Source: Rikenellaceae bacterium (lineage in GTDB: Bacteria > Bacteroidota > Bacteroidia > Bacteroidales > Rikenellaceae). Taken from it: a stretch of 6,043 nt of DNA. The translations under genes were made by a program, and so were the position numbers. This document shows positions 1 through 6,043 of this stretch, piece by piece. Location of the stretch: positions 1-6,043 of the forward strand of contig JAJQAW010000128.1 in the NCBI GenBank assembly GCA_021203585.1. The letters run 5' to 3'. Positions within the stretch are counted from its first letter, which is position 1. The number at the start of each line of letters is the position of its first letter. The notes under the pieces are model-generated. The model did not search any database. It worked only from the letters and a program-made list of their open reading frames with translations, and had not been told where the DNA came from.

Positions 1-76
1 GAGCTGGTTCCGGGGGGAGAGGGAGCTCGCTGACGGCCTTCTCCATCAGGGCTAAAAGTTCCTGCAAAGAATTCAT
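1..76 (-). CDS. N-terminal fragment of an unidentified gene, possibly polyprenyl diphosphate synthase
   Basis: Reading leftward from an ATG at 76-74, an open frame of 25 codons runs off the window edge. It begins MNSLQELLALMEKAVSELPL and continues PPEPA. The short amphipathic helix followed by a proline-rich turn resembles the N-terminus of Bacteroidales short-chain polyprenyl (farnesyl/geranylgeranyl) diphosphate synthases, which usually continue with a GLYxPIRYxL block and the GGKRxRP motif. Those diagnostic parts and the DDxxD motifs lie outside the window, so the identity is a guess from a short similarity recalled from memory. That there is a real gene is better supported. The frame is open to the edge, and a Bacteroidota -7 box (TATCTTTG) lies about 20 nt upstream of the start on the same strand. 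It is divergent from the glucokinase gene. Confidence 0.5.
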   Translation of the reverse strand, partial: MNSLQELLALMEKAVSELPLPPEPA

Positions 77-95
77 AGTTGCTCAAAATTTCAGG

Positions 96-103
96 CAAAG
101 ATA
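96..103 (-). promoter_or_regulatory. Bacteroidota-type -7 promoter box for the leftward gene
   Basis: The minus strand reads TATCTTTG here, a full match to the TAnnTTTG box recognised by the Bacteroidota primary sigma factor. Transcription would start about 5-8 nt further left (around 88-91), giving a leader of roughly 12-15 nt before the ATG at 76. No convincing TTG-type -33 element is visible at the usual spacing, so this rests on the -7 box and its position. Confidence 0.5.
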
Positions 104-129
104 GCCCGAAAACTTCAATAAATAATGAT

Positions 130-137
130 TAAATTTG
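130..137 (+). promoter_or_regulatory. Bacteroidota-type -7 promoter box for glucokinase
   Basis: The plus strand reads TAAATTTG, a full match to TAnnTTTG. The predicted transcription start is near 142-146, which gives a leader of about 50-55 nt to the preferred ATG at 198. A -33 TTG element at the expected spacing is not evident. The box sits in the short AT-rich gap between two divergent genes, which is where a promoter is expected, though low-complexity AT sequence raises the risk of a chance match. Confidence 0.45.
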
Positions 138-160
138 TAGAATAACGGGCCTCAGCTCCG

Positions 161-195
161 CTACATGATGGAAGGAGCCTGTCAAATTCATGTAG
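161..195. repeat. Perfect 8-bp inverted repeat in the glucokinase leader
   Basis: CTACATGA at 161-168 is the exact reverse complement of TCATGTAG at 188-195, with a 19-nt spacer. The right arm ends two bases before the ATG at 198. The spacer contains the purine-rich GGAAGGAG (170-177), so in RNA the only SD-like sequence of the leader would lie in the loop and the start codon would sit at the foot of the stem. It could be an RNA hairpin affecting translation, an operator for a dimeric repressor, or chance. The sequence alone cannot decide. Confidence 0.45.
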
Positions 196-197
196 GT

Positions 198-1169
198 ATG
201 AAAAAAATCGTTATAGGAATCGATATCGGTGGAACCAATACGGCGTTCGGACTGGTTTGCGACGAAGGAAAGATTTACGGACAGGGGCGGTTGTCCACCC
301 AGCAGCATCCTGATGTGGACCGCTACCAGGAGGAACTATTTCTGGGGATTCAGCAACTCCTGCGGTTAGTCGAATTCGAGTATGAAATCATCGGGGTAGG
401 GATCGGTGCACCGAATTCCAATTATTACAAAGGGACGATCGAGTATCCGGCCAATTTGCCCTGGCCGGGAGTGACCCCCTTTGTCGAAAAGTTCAAACGG
501 TTTTTTCCGGCTCTTCCGGTCGTGATGACCAATGACGCCAACGCGGCCGCACTCGGGGAAAAAATCTACGGAGCCGCGAAAAATCTGAACAATTTTGTGG
601 TCATTACCCTGGGAACCGGATTGGGCAGCGGATTTGTGATCAACGGGGAATTGTTGCTCGGCCACTACGGATTTGCCGGCGAATTGGGACATGTGATCAT
701 CAACCACACCGGCCGGGTATGCGGCTGCGGCCGCAAAGGTTGTCTGGAAACCTACGTTTCGGCCACCGGCATCAAACGCACGGTATTCAAACTACTGGCC
801 GACAAAATGGGGCCCAGCGAATTTCGGTACATTTCCTACAACGATCTGACTGCCGAAATGATCACTAATGCCGCCCTGAACGGCGATCCGCTGGCCATCG
901 AGGCGTATGAATACACCGGAGAACAATTGGGAAGAGCCCTAGCCAATGCGGTGCTGATCACAGAGCCGGAGGCGATTTTCCTCTTCGGTGGATTGACCAA
1001 AGCGGGGCCTTACATTTTCGAGCCGACCAAACGGTACATGGAGCAGTACATGATGACACAATTCCGGAATAAAGTCGACGTTCTTCCTTCGGGCATCGAG
1101 CAGGGAAATGCGGCGATTCTCGGTGCGGCCGCTTTGATCTGGAATGAAATGCTCCGGGCGGGAGCCTAA
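198..1169 (+). CDS. glk: ROK-family glucokinase
   Basis: The 323-residue cytosolic sugar kinase most likely phosphorylates glucose with ATP to give glucose-6-phosphate. The N-terminal phosphate-binding loop is DIGGTNTAFG (residues 9-18). TNDANAAALGE (111-121) carries the putative catalytic base D113. TLGTGLGSG (138-146) is the second phosphate loop. GELGH (161-165) and CGCGRKGCLE (175-184) form the ROK signature, with H165, C175, C177 and C182 as expected zinc ligands. LFGGLTKAG (262-270) lies in the adenosine region. It has no N-terminal helix-turn-helix, so it is a kinase and not a ROK repressor. An ATG at 165 is in frame and would add MMEGACQIHVG. I prefer 198 because MKKIVIGIDIGGTN is the usual family start. 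The gene converges on pgi, the next step in glycolysis. Other ROK hexokinases (N-acetylmannosamine, fructose or allose kinases) are possible, but the overall pattern matches Bacteroidales glucokinases. No clear terminator follows it. Confidence 0.9.
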   Translation: MKKIVIGIDIGGTNTAFGLVCDEGKIYGQGRLSTQQHPDVDRYQEELFLGIQQLLRLVEFEYEIIGVGIGAPNSNYYKGTIEYPANLPWPGVTPFVEKFKRFFPALPVVMTNDANAAALGEKIYGAAKNLNNFVVITLGTGLGSGFVINGELLLGHYGFAGELGHVIINHTGRVCGCGRKGCLETYVSATGIKRTVFKLLADKMGPSEFRYISYNDLTAEMITNAALNGDPLAIEAYEYTGEQLGRALANAVLITEPEAIFLFGGLTKAGPYIFEPTKRYMEQYMMTQFRNKVDVLPSGIEQGNAAILGAAALIWNEMLRAGA

Positions 1170-1318
1170 TTCGCGGTAAGCGGTCCGAGATGTTCTCGAT
1201 CCCTGGACAAGTTTCCTTTCCGGGAGGCGCGAAGGCAATCGGTTGGATCGGCAGGGAATACTTTTTACGGGTTGGCAGATCGCCGTAATGCGAGATTTAT
1301 AAGTAGCAGAAGAGCCGG

Positions 1319-1361
1319 AAAGAAAAACTCCGCATCATCCGGTATGCGGGGATGCGGAGTT
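1319..1361 (-). terminator. Rho-independent terminator of the gpsA-pgi operon
   Basis: Arms at 1326-1336 (AACTCCGCATC) and 1351-1361 (GATGCGGAGTT) pair perfectly over 11 bp with a 14-nt loop. On the minus strand the stem is followed directly by TTTTTCTTT (1327 down to 1319), the expected T-rich tail. It begins 33 nt past the pgi stop codon. On the plus strand the hairpin is followed by CTGTGGCTG with no T-run, so it should act mainly on transcripts coming from pgi and not on glk. The rest of the 224-nt convergent gap (1170-1393) shows no gene, only a small CGAGA-TGT-TCTCG hairpin shortly after glk. Confidence 0.85.
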
Positions 1362-1393
1362 CTGTGGCTGTTGCCCGGACAGAGAGTTTGGGA

Positions 1394-2740
1394 TCAAATA
1401 CGTTTTTTAATCGCCTGGCTTTCTTTTTCGAAGCCGGGTTTGTCGAGCAAGGCAAACATATTTTTCTTGTAATCTTCCACTCCCGGTTGATCGAACGGGT
1501 TGACGCCGAGCGCATAACCACTGATCCCACACGCTTTTTCAAAGAAATACAACAAAGCGCCGATCTGGTAGGCATCGATTTTTTCCAGTTCGATCCGAAG
1601 GTTCGGAACCCCTCCGTCCACGTGGGCCAGCATCGTGCCCAATTCGGCCATGCGGTTGATCTGGTGAATGCGTTTGCCGGCCAGGAAATTCAATCCGTCC
1701 AGATCGTCCGGATCCGTCTCCACGGTTACGGAGTATTCCGGTTGGTCCACGCTCAAAACGGTCTCGAACAGGATTCGTTCCCCATCCTGAATGTATTGGC
1801 CCATCGAATGCAAATCGGTGGTCAAGCTCACACTGGCCGGGAAAATACCTTTCCCGTCTTTTCCTTCGCTCTCTCCGTAAAGTTGTTTCCACCATTCGGC
1901 GATGTAGCGTAGTTTCGGTTCGTAACTGGCCAGAATTTCAATCTTCTTACCCTGACGGTAGAGGGCCGTACGCACCGCGGCATAGATCATAGCCGGATTT
2001 TGTTCGAAAGGAACTCCTTCGGCTGTGGCTTTTTCCATATCCTTAGCACCCCAGATCAAAGCCGCGATATCGATACCCGCTGTGGCCAACGGCAACAAAC
2101 CTACCGGTGTGAAGACGGAGAACCGCCCCCCTACATCGTCCGGAATCACGAAAGTCCGGTACCCTTCGCGGGTGGCCAAAGTTTTCAGCGCTCCCCGTTT
2201 TTGATCCGTAACCGCTACGATGCGCCGGGCGGCGTCTTCTTTGCCGTAACGTTGCTCGATCTCTTTTTTTACCAGCCGGAAGGCTATGGCTGGTTCGGTG
2301 GTGGTTCCCGATTTGGAAATGACGATGGCAGCGATCCTCCGGTCTTGGACAGCCGCGAACAATTCCCGGAAATAATCTTCGCTGATGTTGTGTCCGGCAA
2401 AGACCAGGAGCGGATTTTCGCGCTCCGTGCGGAGCATATCGAAATTATCGCTCAGCGCAGTAAGTACCGCTTTGGCTCCCAGGTATGAACCTCCGATGCC
2501 GATGACGATCACCACATCGGCCACTTCTCGGAGGGAAGCGGCAGCCCGTTCGATCGATTCCAGTACGGGTTCGGTCACCGTTCCGGGCAGATTTACCCAT
2601 CCCAGAAAATCGCTTCCCGCTCCGCTGCGGTCGTGCAGCATCCGGTTGTACCGCTCCATTTCTCCTTTTAGTGCGGTAATTTCGCTTTCGGGTACAAAGC
2701 CGTAGACCTTTTCGATGTCCAATTGAATCATCTTGCTCAT
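1394..2740 (-). CDS. pgi: Glucose-6-phosphate isomerase
   Basis: The 448-residue enzyme interconverts glucose-6-phosphate and fructose-6-phosphate in glycolysis and gluconeogenesis in the cytosol. Its length fits the short bacterial PGI type (about 445-450 residues), as opposed to the roughly 550-residue E. coli/eukaryotic form. Two SIS-type sugar-isomerase domains are visible. [10 protein letters not shown] (81-90) and SKSGTTTEP (142-150) form the sugar-phosphate site. [14 protein letters not shown] (201-214) is PGI signature 1, and [17 protein letters not shown] (409-425) is signature 2. Expected catalytic residues are present: E290 in LYGESEGK, H311 in [10 protein letters not shown] and K425. 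The start at 2740 gives [10 protein letters not shown]; an ATG three codons later (2731) is equally reasonable. It is the second gene of an operon with gpsA and is followed by a strong terminator. The frame is intact, with no missing motif. Confidence 0.96.
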   Translation of the reverse strand: MSKMIQLDIEKVYGFVPESEITALKGEMERYNRMLHDRSGAGSDFLGWVNLPGTVTEPVLESIERAAASLREVADVVIVIGIGGSYLGAKAVLTALSDNFDMLRTERENPLLVFAGHNISEDYFRELFAAVQDRRIAAIVISKSGTTTEPAIAFRLVKKEIEQRYGKEDAARRIVAVTDQKRGALKTLATREGYRTFVIPDDVGGRFSVFTPVGLLPLATAGIDIAALIWGAKDMEKATAEGVPFEQNPAMIYAAVRTALYRQGKKIEILASYEPKLRYIAEWWKQLYGESEGKDGKGIFPASVSLTTDLHSMGQYIQDGERILFETVLSVDQPEYSVTVETDPDDLDGLNFLAGKRIHQINRMAELGTMLAHVDGGVPNLRIELEKIDAYQIGALLYFFEKACGISGYALGVNPFDQPGVEDYKKNMFALLDKPGFEKESQAIKKRI

Positions 2741-2753
2741 AGTTATTCCACGT

Positions 2754-3767
2754 TTAAATCAATTCGTTAGCCAGGTTTTTGATCGTTTTACGGGGCGATG
2801 CCATTTCGTACAGGATGTTGTAAACGGCATCGGCGATAGGCATGCGTACACCGTATTGTTTGTTGATTTGGCGGATGCAAGCTGCCGAATAGTAACCTTC
2901 GGCAACCATGGTCATCTCCACCATGGTGCTTTTGACCGAATAACCTTTGCCGATCATACTGCCGAAAGTACGGTTACGGCTGAACTGCGAATAGCAGGTG
3001 ACCAGCAAATCGCCCAGGTAAACGGAGGCATTCATATTCCGCTCAGCCGGGTAAGTTTCGCACATAAACCGCTCCATCTCCAAGGCGCTGTTGGAGATCA
3101 TGACGGCGGTAAAATTGTCTCCGTACCCCAGTCCATGGCAGATGCCGACCGCCACGGCGTAAATATTTTTCAGTACCGTGGCATATTCCGTTCCATAAAT
3201 ATCGGTCGAATAGACCACATGGATGTAAGGGGCTTGAATTTTTTCTCCGATAATCCAGGAAACTTCCAGCTCTTTGCAGACCACCGTCAGGTAGGTCAGC
3301 CGCTCCAGGGCCACCTCTTCGGCATGACTGGGGCCGGAAACAATCCCGATTTGATCGAAAGGCAATCCGTAAGCACGATTGATGTATTCGGCCACGGTGA
3401 TGTATTCGTCGGTAATGATTCCCTTGACGGCGGAGAGAATGAATTTATCCCGAAGCGATACGGTCAACGGTTCTAGCGTAGCTTTCAAAAAAGCCGAAGG
3501 AACGGCCAGCACGATAATTTCCGCCTCTTCGACCACCCGGTCGATGTCTCCCCAGATTGACAGTCGATCGATCGGGAAATGAACGTCCGTCAGATAGGTG
3601 GGGTTGGTGCCGTTTGTCGCCAGATTTTCCCGAATTTCCGCTTCGCGGATATACCAACCGACCCGGGATTCGTTTTCGAGCAATATTTTGACCAACGCGG
3701 TCGCCCAACTTCCTGAACCGATGACCGCACACCGCGCCTTTTGATGAACTTTACCTGCCATTCGCAT
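2754..3767 (-). CDS. gpsA: NAD(P)-dependent glycerol-3-phosphate dehydrogenase
   Basis: The 337-residue cytosolic enzyme reduces dihydroxyacetone phosphate to sn-glycerol-3-phosphate, the backbone of phospholipids. The N-terminal Rossmann domain opens with [12 protein letters not shown] (14-25), where the common GxGxxGTA loop carries W-A in place of G-T, as I recall for Bacteroidales homologues. VPSAFL (89-94) and VKGI (114-117, K115) follow, then GPSHAEEVA (145-153). The C-terminal helical domain has the catalytic lysine K200 in [13 protein letters not shown]. The substrate-site block [15 protein letters not shown] (252-266) contains D253, T257, R264 and N265. The usual ITRGLAEM segment reads ISNSALEM (224-231), so its arginine is absent; I believe this is also a lineage feature. 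Starts at 3767 (MRMAG) or 3761 (MAG) are both possible. It is first in the operon and lies 13 nt upstream of pgi. As I recall, lysS often precedes gpsA-pgi in Bacteroides, but here divergent purH occupies that position. Confidence 0.94.
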   Translation of the reverse strand: MRMAGKVHQKARCAVIGSGSWATALVKILLENESRVGWYIREAEIRENLATNGTNPTYLTDVHFPIDRLSIWGDIDRVVEEAEIIVLAVPSAFLKATLEPLTVSLRDKFILSAVKGIITDEYITVAEYINRAYGLPFDQIGIVSGPSHAEEVALERLTYLTVVCKELEVSWIIGEKIQAPYIHVVYSTDIYGTEYATVLKNIYAVAVGICHGLGYGDNFTAVMISNSALEMERFMCETYPAERNMNASVYLGDLLVTCYSQFSRNRTFGSMIGKGYSVKSTMVEMTMVAEGYYSAACIRQINKQYGVRMPIADAVYNILYEMASPRKTIKNLANELI

Positions 3768-3781
3768 AAGGTTTGAAAACG

Positions 3782-3789
3782 TAAAGGTA
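3782..3789 (-). promoter_or_regulatory. Probable -7 promoter box for gpsA-pgi
   Basis: The minus strand reads TACCTTTA, matching TAnnTTTG at all fixed positions except the last. Its context CTACCTTTAC closely mirrors the purH box context CTACCTTTGC on the other strand. Transcription would start around 3774-3777, only 7-16 nt before the candidate ATGs at 3767 and 3761, so a very short leader is implied. No convincing -33 element is seen. Confidence 0.4.
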
Positions 3790-3954
3790 GGAAATTTTTA
3801 CCAACCCGATTCCTGCCGTTCGGATTCCAGGGATTTCCCAAGCGGAGGGATTGTTGCTCGCGGTTGAAAAATTTTTCTGCTCGTTCGGTCTCTTTATGGT
3901 AGTAAAAATTAAGAATTTCGACAGATACTTTCATAAAAAACGGGAGGTTTTTTC

Positions 3955-3962
3955 TACCTTTG
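3955..3962 (+). promoter_or_regulatory. Bacteroidota-type -7 promoter box for purH(-mreB)
   Basis: TACCTTTG is a full match to TAnnTTTG. The expected transcription start is about 3967-3971, giving a leader of roughly 25-29 nt to the GTG at 3996. Upstream, TTTC at 3929-3932 is a weak -33 candidate with a 22-nt spacer. The box overlaps the in-frame TTG at 3960, so that TTG cannot be the translation start if this promoter is used. The 165 nt between here and the gpsA box (3790-3954) contain AT-rich tracts and no gene I can support. Confidence 0.6.
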
Positions 3963-3984
3963 CAGGGTATATTTTCTAAAACGA

Positions 3985-3999
3985 ATGATTATCCCGTGA
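3985..3999 (+). other. Possible four-codon upstream ORF overlapping the purH start
   Basis: An ATG at 3985 opens a frame encoding M-I-I-P that stops at TGA 3997-3999. The stop overlaps the purH GTG (3996-3998) as GTGA, the arrangement seen in translationally coupled genes. It lies within the predicted short leader. No ribosome-binding site is evident and such a short frame can arise by chance, so it is reported as a candidate only. Confidence 0.25.
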
Positions 4000-5516
4000 A
4001 AAAGATTAAAAGCGCTTTAATATCTGTTTTTTACAAAGACGGTCTCGAGGAAATTGTCCGGTTGCTTGCCGACCAGGGCGTCACGATATACTCTACCGGG
4101 GGAACCCTGCAGTTTATCCAGGAGTTGGGCCTACCAGCCCGGGCGGTGGAAGAGTTGACCGGATATCCCTCCATTTTGGGAGGCCGGGTCAAAACACTCC
4201 ATCCGAAGGTATTCGGGGGAATTCTGGCCCGCCGCGATCATCCGCAGGATGCGCAGCAGCTCGGTGAGTATGAGATTCCGGAAATCGACCTGGTGATCGT
4301 GGACCTTTACCCGTTCGAACAGACCGTAGCCTCCGGTGCGCCGGAACAGGACATTATCGAAAAAATCGATATCGGCGGCATTTCGCTGATCCGTGCGGCC
4401 GCCAAAAACCATCGGGATGTGGTGATCGTTCCCTCGGTGGATCAGTATGCCGAACTGTACGAGCTGCTGAAAAACCAAAACGGGGAAACCTCCCTCGAGC
4501 AACGTCGATATTTTGCCGCTCAAGCCTTTAATGTCAGCTCTCACTACGATACGGCAATCTTCAATTACTTCCACCGAAAAGAACAAATACCGGCCTTTAA
4601 AAGCAGTGAAACCCAAGGCACGGTGCTCCGTTACGGGGAGAATCCGCACCAGCAAGCTACTTTCTACGGTGACCTGGAGGCGATGTTCGAAAAATACCAC
4701 GGTAAGGAGATTTCCTACAATAATTTGTTGGATATCGATGCGGCTGTCCACCTGATCGCCGAATTCCAGGAGCCGACTTTCGCCATACTCAAGCACAACA
4801 ATGCCTGCGGTGTAGCGACCCGTGCAACGATTGCCCAGGCGTATGCCGCGGCGCTGGCCTGCGATCCGGTATCGGCTTACGGGGGAGTGCTGATCGCCAA
4901 TCGTCCGCTCGATCTGCCGGCCTGCGAGGAGGTAAACAAACTCTTCTGCGAGGTGGTGATCGCGCCCGGTTTCGATCCGCAAGGACTGGAAATCTTAAAA
5001 TCCAAGAAAAACTGCATCATCCTGCGGCAAAAGCCGGTGTCCCTTCCGGACAAACAGTTTCGTCGGTTGCTCAACGGGGTGGCGGAAATGGATCGCGACC
5101 TGCCGTTGGGTGGACGCGACAGCGAGATGAAGACCGTTACCGAAAAATCGCCGGATGCGACTCGCCTGCAAGATTTGCTTTTTGCCAATATCTTGGTCAA
5201 GCATTCCAAATCCAACGCCATCGTATTTGCCAAAGACCGTACGCTGCTGGCTAGCGGCATCGGGCAAACCTCCCGAGTCGATGCCCTAAAGCAGGCGGTT
5301 GAAAAAGCGCGCTCCTTCGGGTTCGACCTGCGGGGGGCGGTCATGGCCTCCGACGCATTCTTTCCGTTCGCCGATTGCGTGGAACTGGCCCATGCCCAAG
5401 GCGTGGAAACGATTATCCAGCCGGGCGGATCGGTGCGCGATCAGGATTCGATCGATTACTGCAATGCTCACGGCATGGCCATGGTCTTTACCGGCATGCG
5501 CCATTTTAAACACTAA
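3996..5516 (+). CDS. purH: Bifunctional AICAR formyltransferase / IMP cyclohydrolase
   Basis: The 506-residue cytosolic enzyme carries out the last two steps of purine synthesis: formyl transfer from 10-formyl-tetrahydrofolate to AICAR, then ring closure to IMP. Residues 1 to about 190 form the MGS-like cyclohydrolase domain, with STGGT (33-37), GGRVKTLHP (62-70), DLYPFE (103-108) and the IDIGGISLIRAAAKN stretch (124-138). The rest is the transformylase domain, with LRYGENPHQ (211-219), the catalytic KHNNACG (K266, H267), SAYGG (293-297), QPGGSVRDQDSI (475-486) and a C-terminal RHFKH. I chose GTG 3996 because homologous sequence begins at KKIKSALISVFYKDGL and the promoter box overlaps the only in-frame alternative start further upstream that I noted (TTG 3960). 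It is divergent from gpsA. mreB follows after 39 nt with no terminator between, so the two are probably co-transcribed; purH next to mreB is, as I recall, a common order in Bacteroidales. All motifs are intact. Confidence 0.95.
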   Translation: MKKIKSALISVFYKDGLEEIVRLLADQGVTIYSTGGTLQFIQELGLPARAVEELTGYPSILGGRVKTLHPKVFGGILARRDHPQDAQQLGEYEIPEIDLVIVDLYPFEQTVASGAPEQDIIEKIDIGGISLIRAAAKNHRDVVIVPSVDQYAELYELLKNQNGETSLEQRRYFAAQAFNVSSHYDTAIFNYFHRKEQIPAFKSSETQGTVLRYGENPHQQATFYGDLEAMFEKYHGKEISYNNLLDIDAAVHLIAEFQEPTFAILKHNNACGVATRATIAQAYAAALACDPVSAYGGVLIANRPLDLPACEEVNKLFCEVVIAPGFDPQGLEILKSKKNCIILRQKPVSLPDKQFRRLLNGVAEMDRDLPLGGRDSEMKTVTEKSPDATRLQDLLFANILVKHSKSNAIVFAKDRTLLASGIGQTSRVDALKQAVEKARSFGFDLRGAVMASDAFFPFADCVELAHAQGVETIIQPGGSVRDQDSIDYCNAHGMAMVFTGMRHFKH

Positions 5517-5555
5517 AGGTTCCGGCCAAACCGTTTATCCTCAAAAACCAAACGA

Positions 5556-6043
5556 ATGGGATTATTTTCTTTTCTGATACAAGAACTGGCGATGGACCTG
5601 GGCACCGCCAATACGCTGATCATATCCAACGGCAAAATCCTGGTGGACGAGCCATCGATCGTGGCCATCGATCAACATTCCGGTAAAGTGATGGCTATCG
5701 GGAGCCGGGCCCGTCAAATGCACGGAAAAACCCACCAAAATATCAAAACGATCCGTCCGTTGCGAGACGGTGTGATCGCCGATTTTACGGCAGCGGAAAT
5801 GATGATCCGGGGAATGATCAAAATGACCAAGGCCAAGGGCGGAGGTATGTTCAGTCCTTCTCTTCGGATGGGGATCTGCGTACCTTCGGGCAGTACCAAC
5901 GTGGAACTGCGGGCGGTACGCGATTCGGCCGAGCATGCCGGAGGCCGCGAGGTGTACATGATCTACGAACCGATGGCTGCCGCCCGGGGGATCGGACTCG
6001 ACGTGGAGGCACCAGAAGGACACATGGTGGTGGACCTCGGCGG
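5556..6043 (+). CDS. mreB: Rod shape-determining protein MreB (N-terminal part)
   Basis: This is an actin-like ATPase that forms membrane-bound filaments guiding the cell-wall elongation machinery. About 162 codons are present before the right edge cuts the gene, roughly half of the usual length of about 340. The hydrophobic start MGLFSFLIQEL can serve as the amphipathic membrane-binding helix. DLGTANT (14-20) is the phosphate-1 motif. IRPLRDGVIADF (66-77), PSLRMGICVPSGST (101-114), RDSAEHAGGREVYMIYEPMAAA (from 122) and the start of the phosphate-2 motif VVDLGG (158 onward) follow in the family order. Residue 144 is Arg (CGG) where MreB normally has a hydrophobic residue (EPMAAAIG). The ATG at 5556 is supported by the family N-terminus. 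The gene lies 39 nt behind purH. mreC, mreD, mrdA and rodA are expected beyond the edge but not seen. Confidence 0.95.
   Translation, partial: MGLFSFLIQELAMDLGTANTLIISNGKILVDEPSIVAIDQHSGKVMAIGSRARQMHGKTHQNIKTIRPLRDGVIADFTAAEMMIRGMIKMTKAKGGGMFSPSLRMGICVPSGSTNVELRAVRDSAEHAGGREVYMIYEPMAAARGIGLDVEAPEGHMVVDLG

Noticed and set aside
165..197. Upstream in-frame ATG extending glucokinase by 11 residues (MMEGACQIHVG).
   Set aside because: The family starts close to the DIGGTN loop, and the extra codons coincide with the inverted repeat; ATG 198 is a better start. It is not fully excluded.
1226..1283. Two similar short stretches (GGTTGGATCG and GGTTGGCAGATCG) in the glk-pgi gap.
   Set aside because: They are short and imperfect, with no tandem structure or element ends; best treated as chance.
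1352..1912. 186-codon plus-strand open frame.
   Set aside because: It lies antisense inside pgi, whose protein motifs are complete; the frame encodes no recognisable domain.
2733..3476. 247-codon plus-strand open frame.
   Set aside because: It is antisense to gpsA, rich in His/Asp/Gly as expected from a codon-bias shadow, and has no recognisable motif.
3866..3877. Palindrome GAAAAATTTTTC between gpsA and purH, flanked by two TGCTCG copies.
   Set aside because: It is low-complexity A/T sequence common in AT-rich gaps; the flanking repeat is too short to mean much, and it does not form a terminator for either divergent gene.
3590..3934. 114-codon minus-strand open frame covering the gpsA-purH gap.
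   Set aside because: It overlaps the gpsA N-terminus in another frame, crosses the gpsA promoter box, and its sequence resembles no family I know.
4009..4018. Perfect palindrome AAAGCGCTTT at the start of purH.
   Set aside because: It falls in coding sequence for the conserved Ser-Ala-Leu residues, is only 10 bp, and does not resemble a known purine operator.
4131..4982. 283-codon minus-strand open frame.
   Set aside because: It is antisense to purH in a GC-rich region where stop codons are rare in the opposite frame; no promoter or motif.
5562..6023. 153-codon minus-strand open frame.
   Set aside because: It is antisense to mreB, which is clearly coding on the plus strand.

Overview
The window looks like a stretch of core chromosome from a member of the Bacteroidota, most likely the order Bacteroidales. 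Three things suggest this. The protein variants are Bacteroidales-like: a ROK glucokinase with the NLPWPGV block, a GpsA with a GSGSWATAL nucleotide-binding loop, and an MreB beginning MGLFSFLIQELAMDLGTANT. Genes lack clear Shine-Dalgarno sequences. Matches to the Bacteroidota -7 promoter box TAnnTTTG lie upstream of the transcription units. A fairly GC-rich relative such as Rikenellaceae/Alistipes is possible, but I cannot fix the genus from this sequence alone.

Layout, left to right. Positions 1-76 (minus strand) hold the first 25 codons of a gene running off the left edge, possibly a polyprenyl diphosphate synthase. A divergent promoter region (77-197) separates it from a ROK-family glucokinase (198-1169, plus). 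The glucokinase faces a minus-strand pair, gpsA then pgi (3767 down to 1394), which are 13 nt apart and almost certainly one operon. That operon ends in a strong hairpin/T-tract terminator at 1319-1361. A second divergent region (3768-3995) separates gpsA from purH (plus, best start GTG 3996). After 39 nt, purH is followed by mreB (5556 onward), which is cut by the right edge.

Functionally, glucokinase and Pgi catalyse the first two steps of glucose use (glucose to glucose-6-phosphate to fructose-6-phosphate). GpsA draws on lower glycolysis (dihydroxyacetone phosphate) to make sn-glycerol-3-phosphate for phospholipids. PurH completes IMP synthesis. MreB organises cell-wall elongation, and its genes mreC/mreD probably lie beyond the right edge. 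This is housekeeping content. I saw no mobile element, CRISPR array, RNA gene, phage or defence system, or frameshift, and I found no credible undescribed system.

The points worth a second look are small and regulatory. They are a perfect 8-bp inverted repeat just before the glucokinase start, a purH start codon fixed by its promoter with a tiny upstream ORF overlapping it, an A/T-arm inverted repeat inside the purH promoter, and an arginine in a normally hydrophobic position of MreB.
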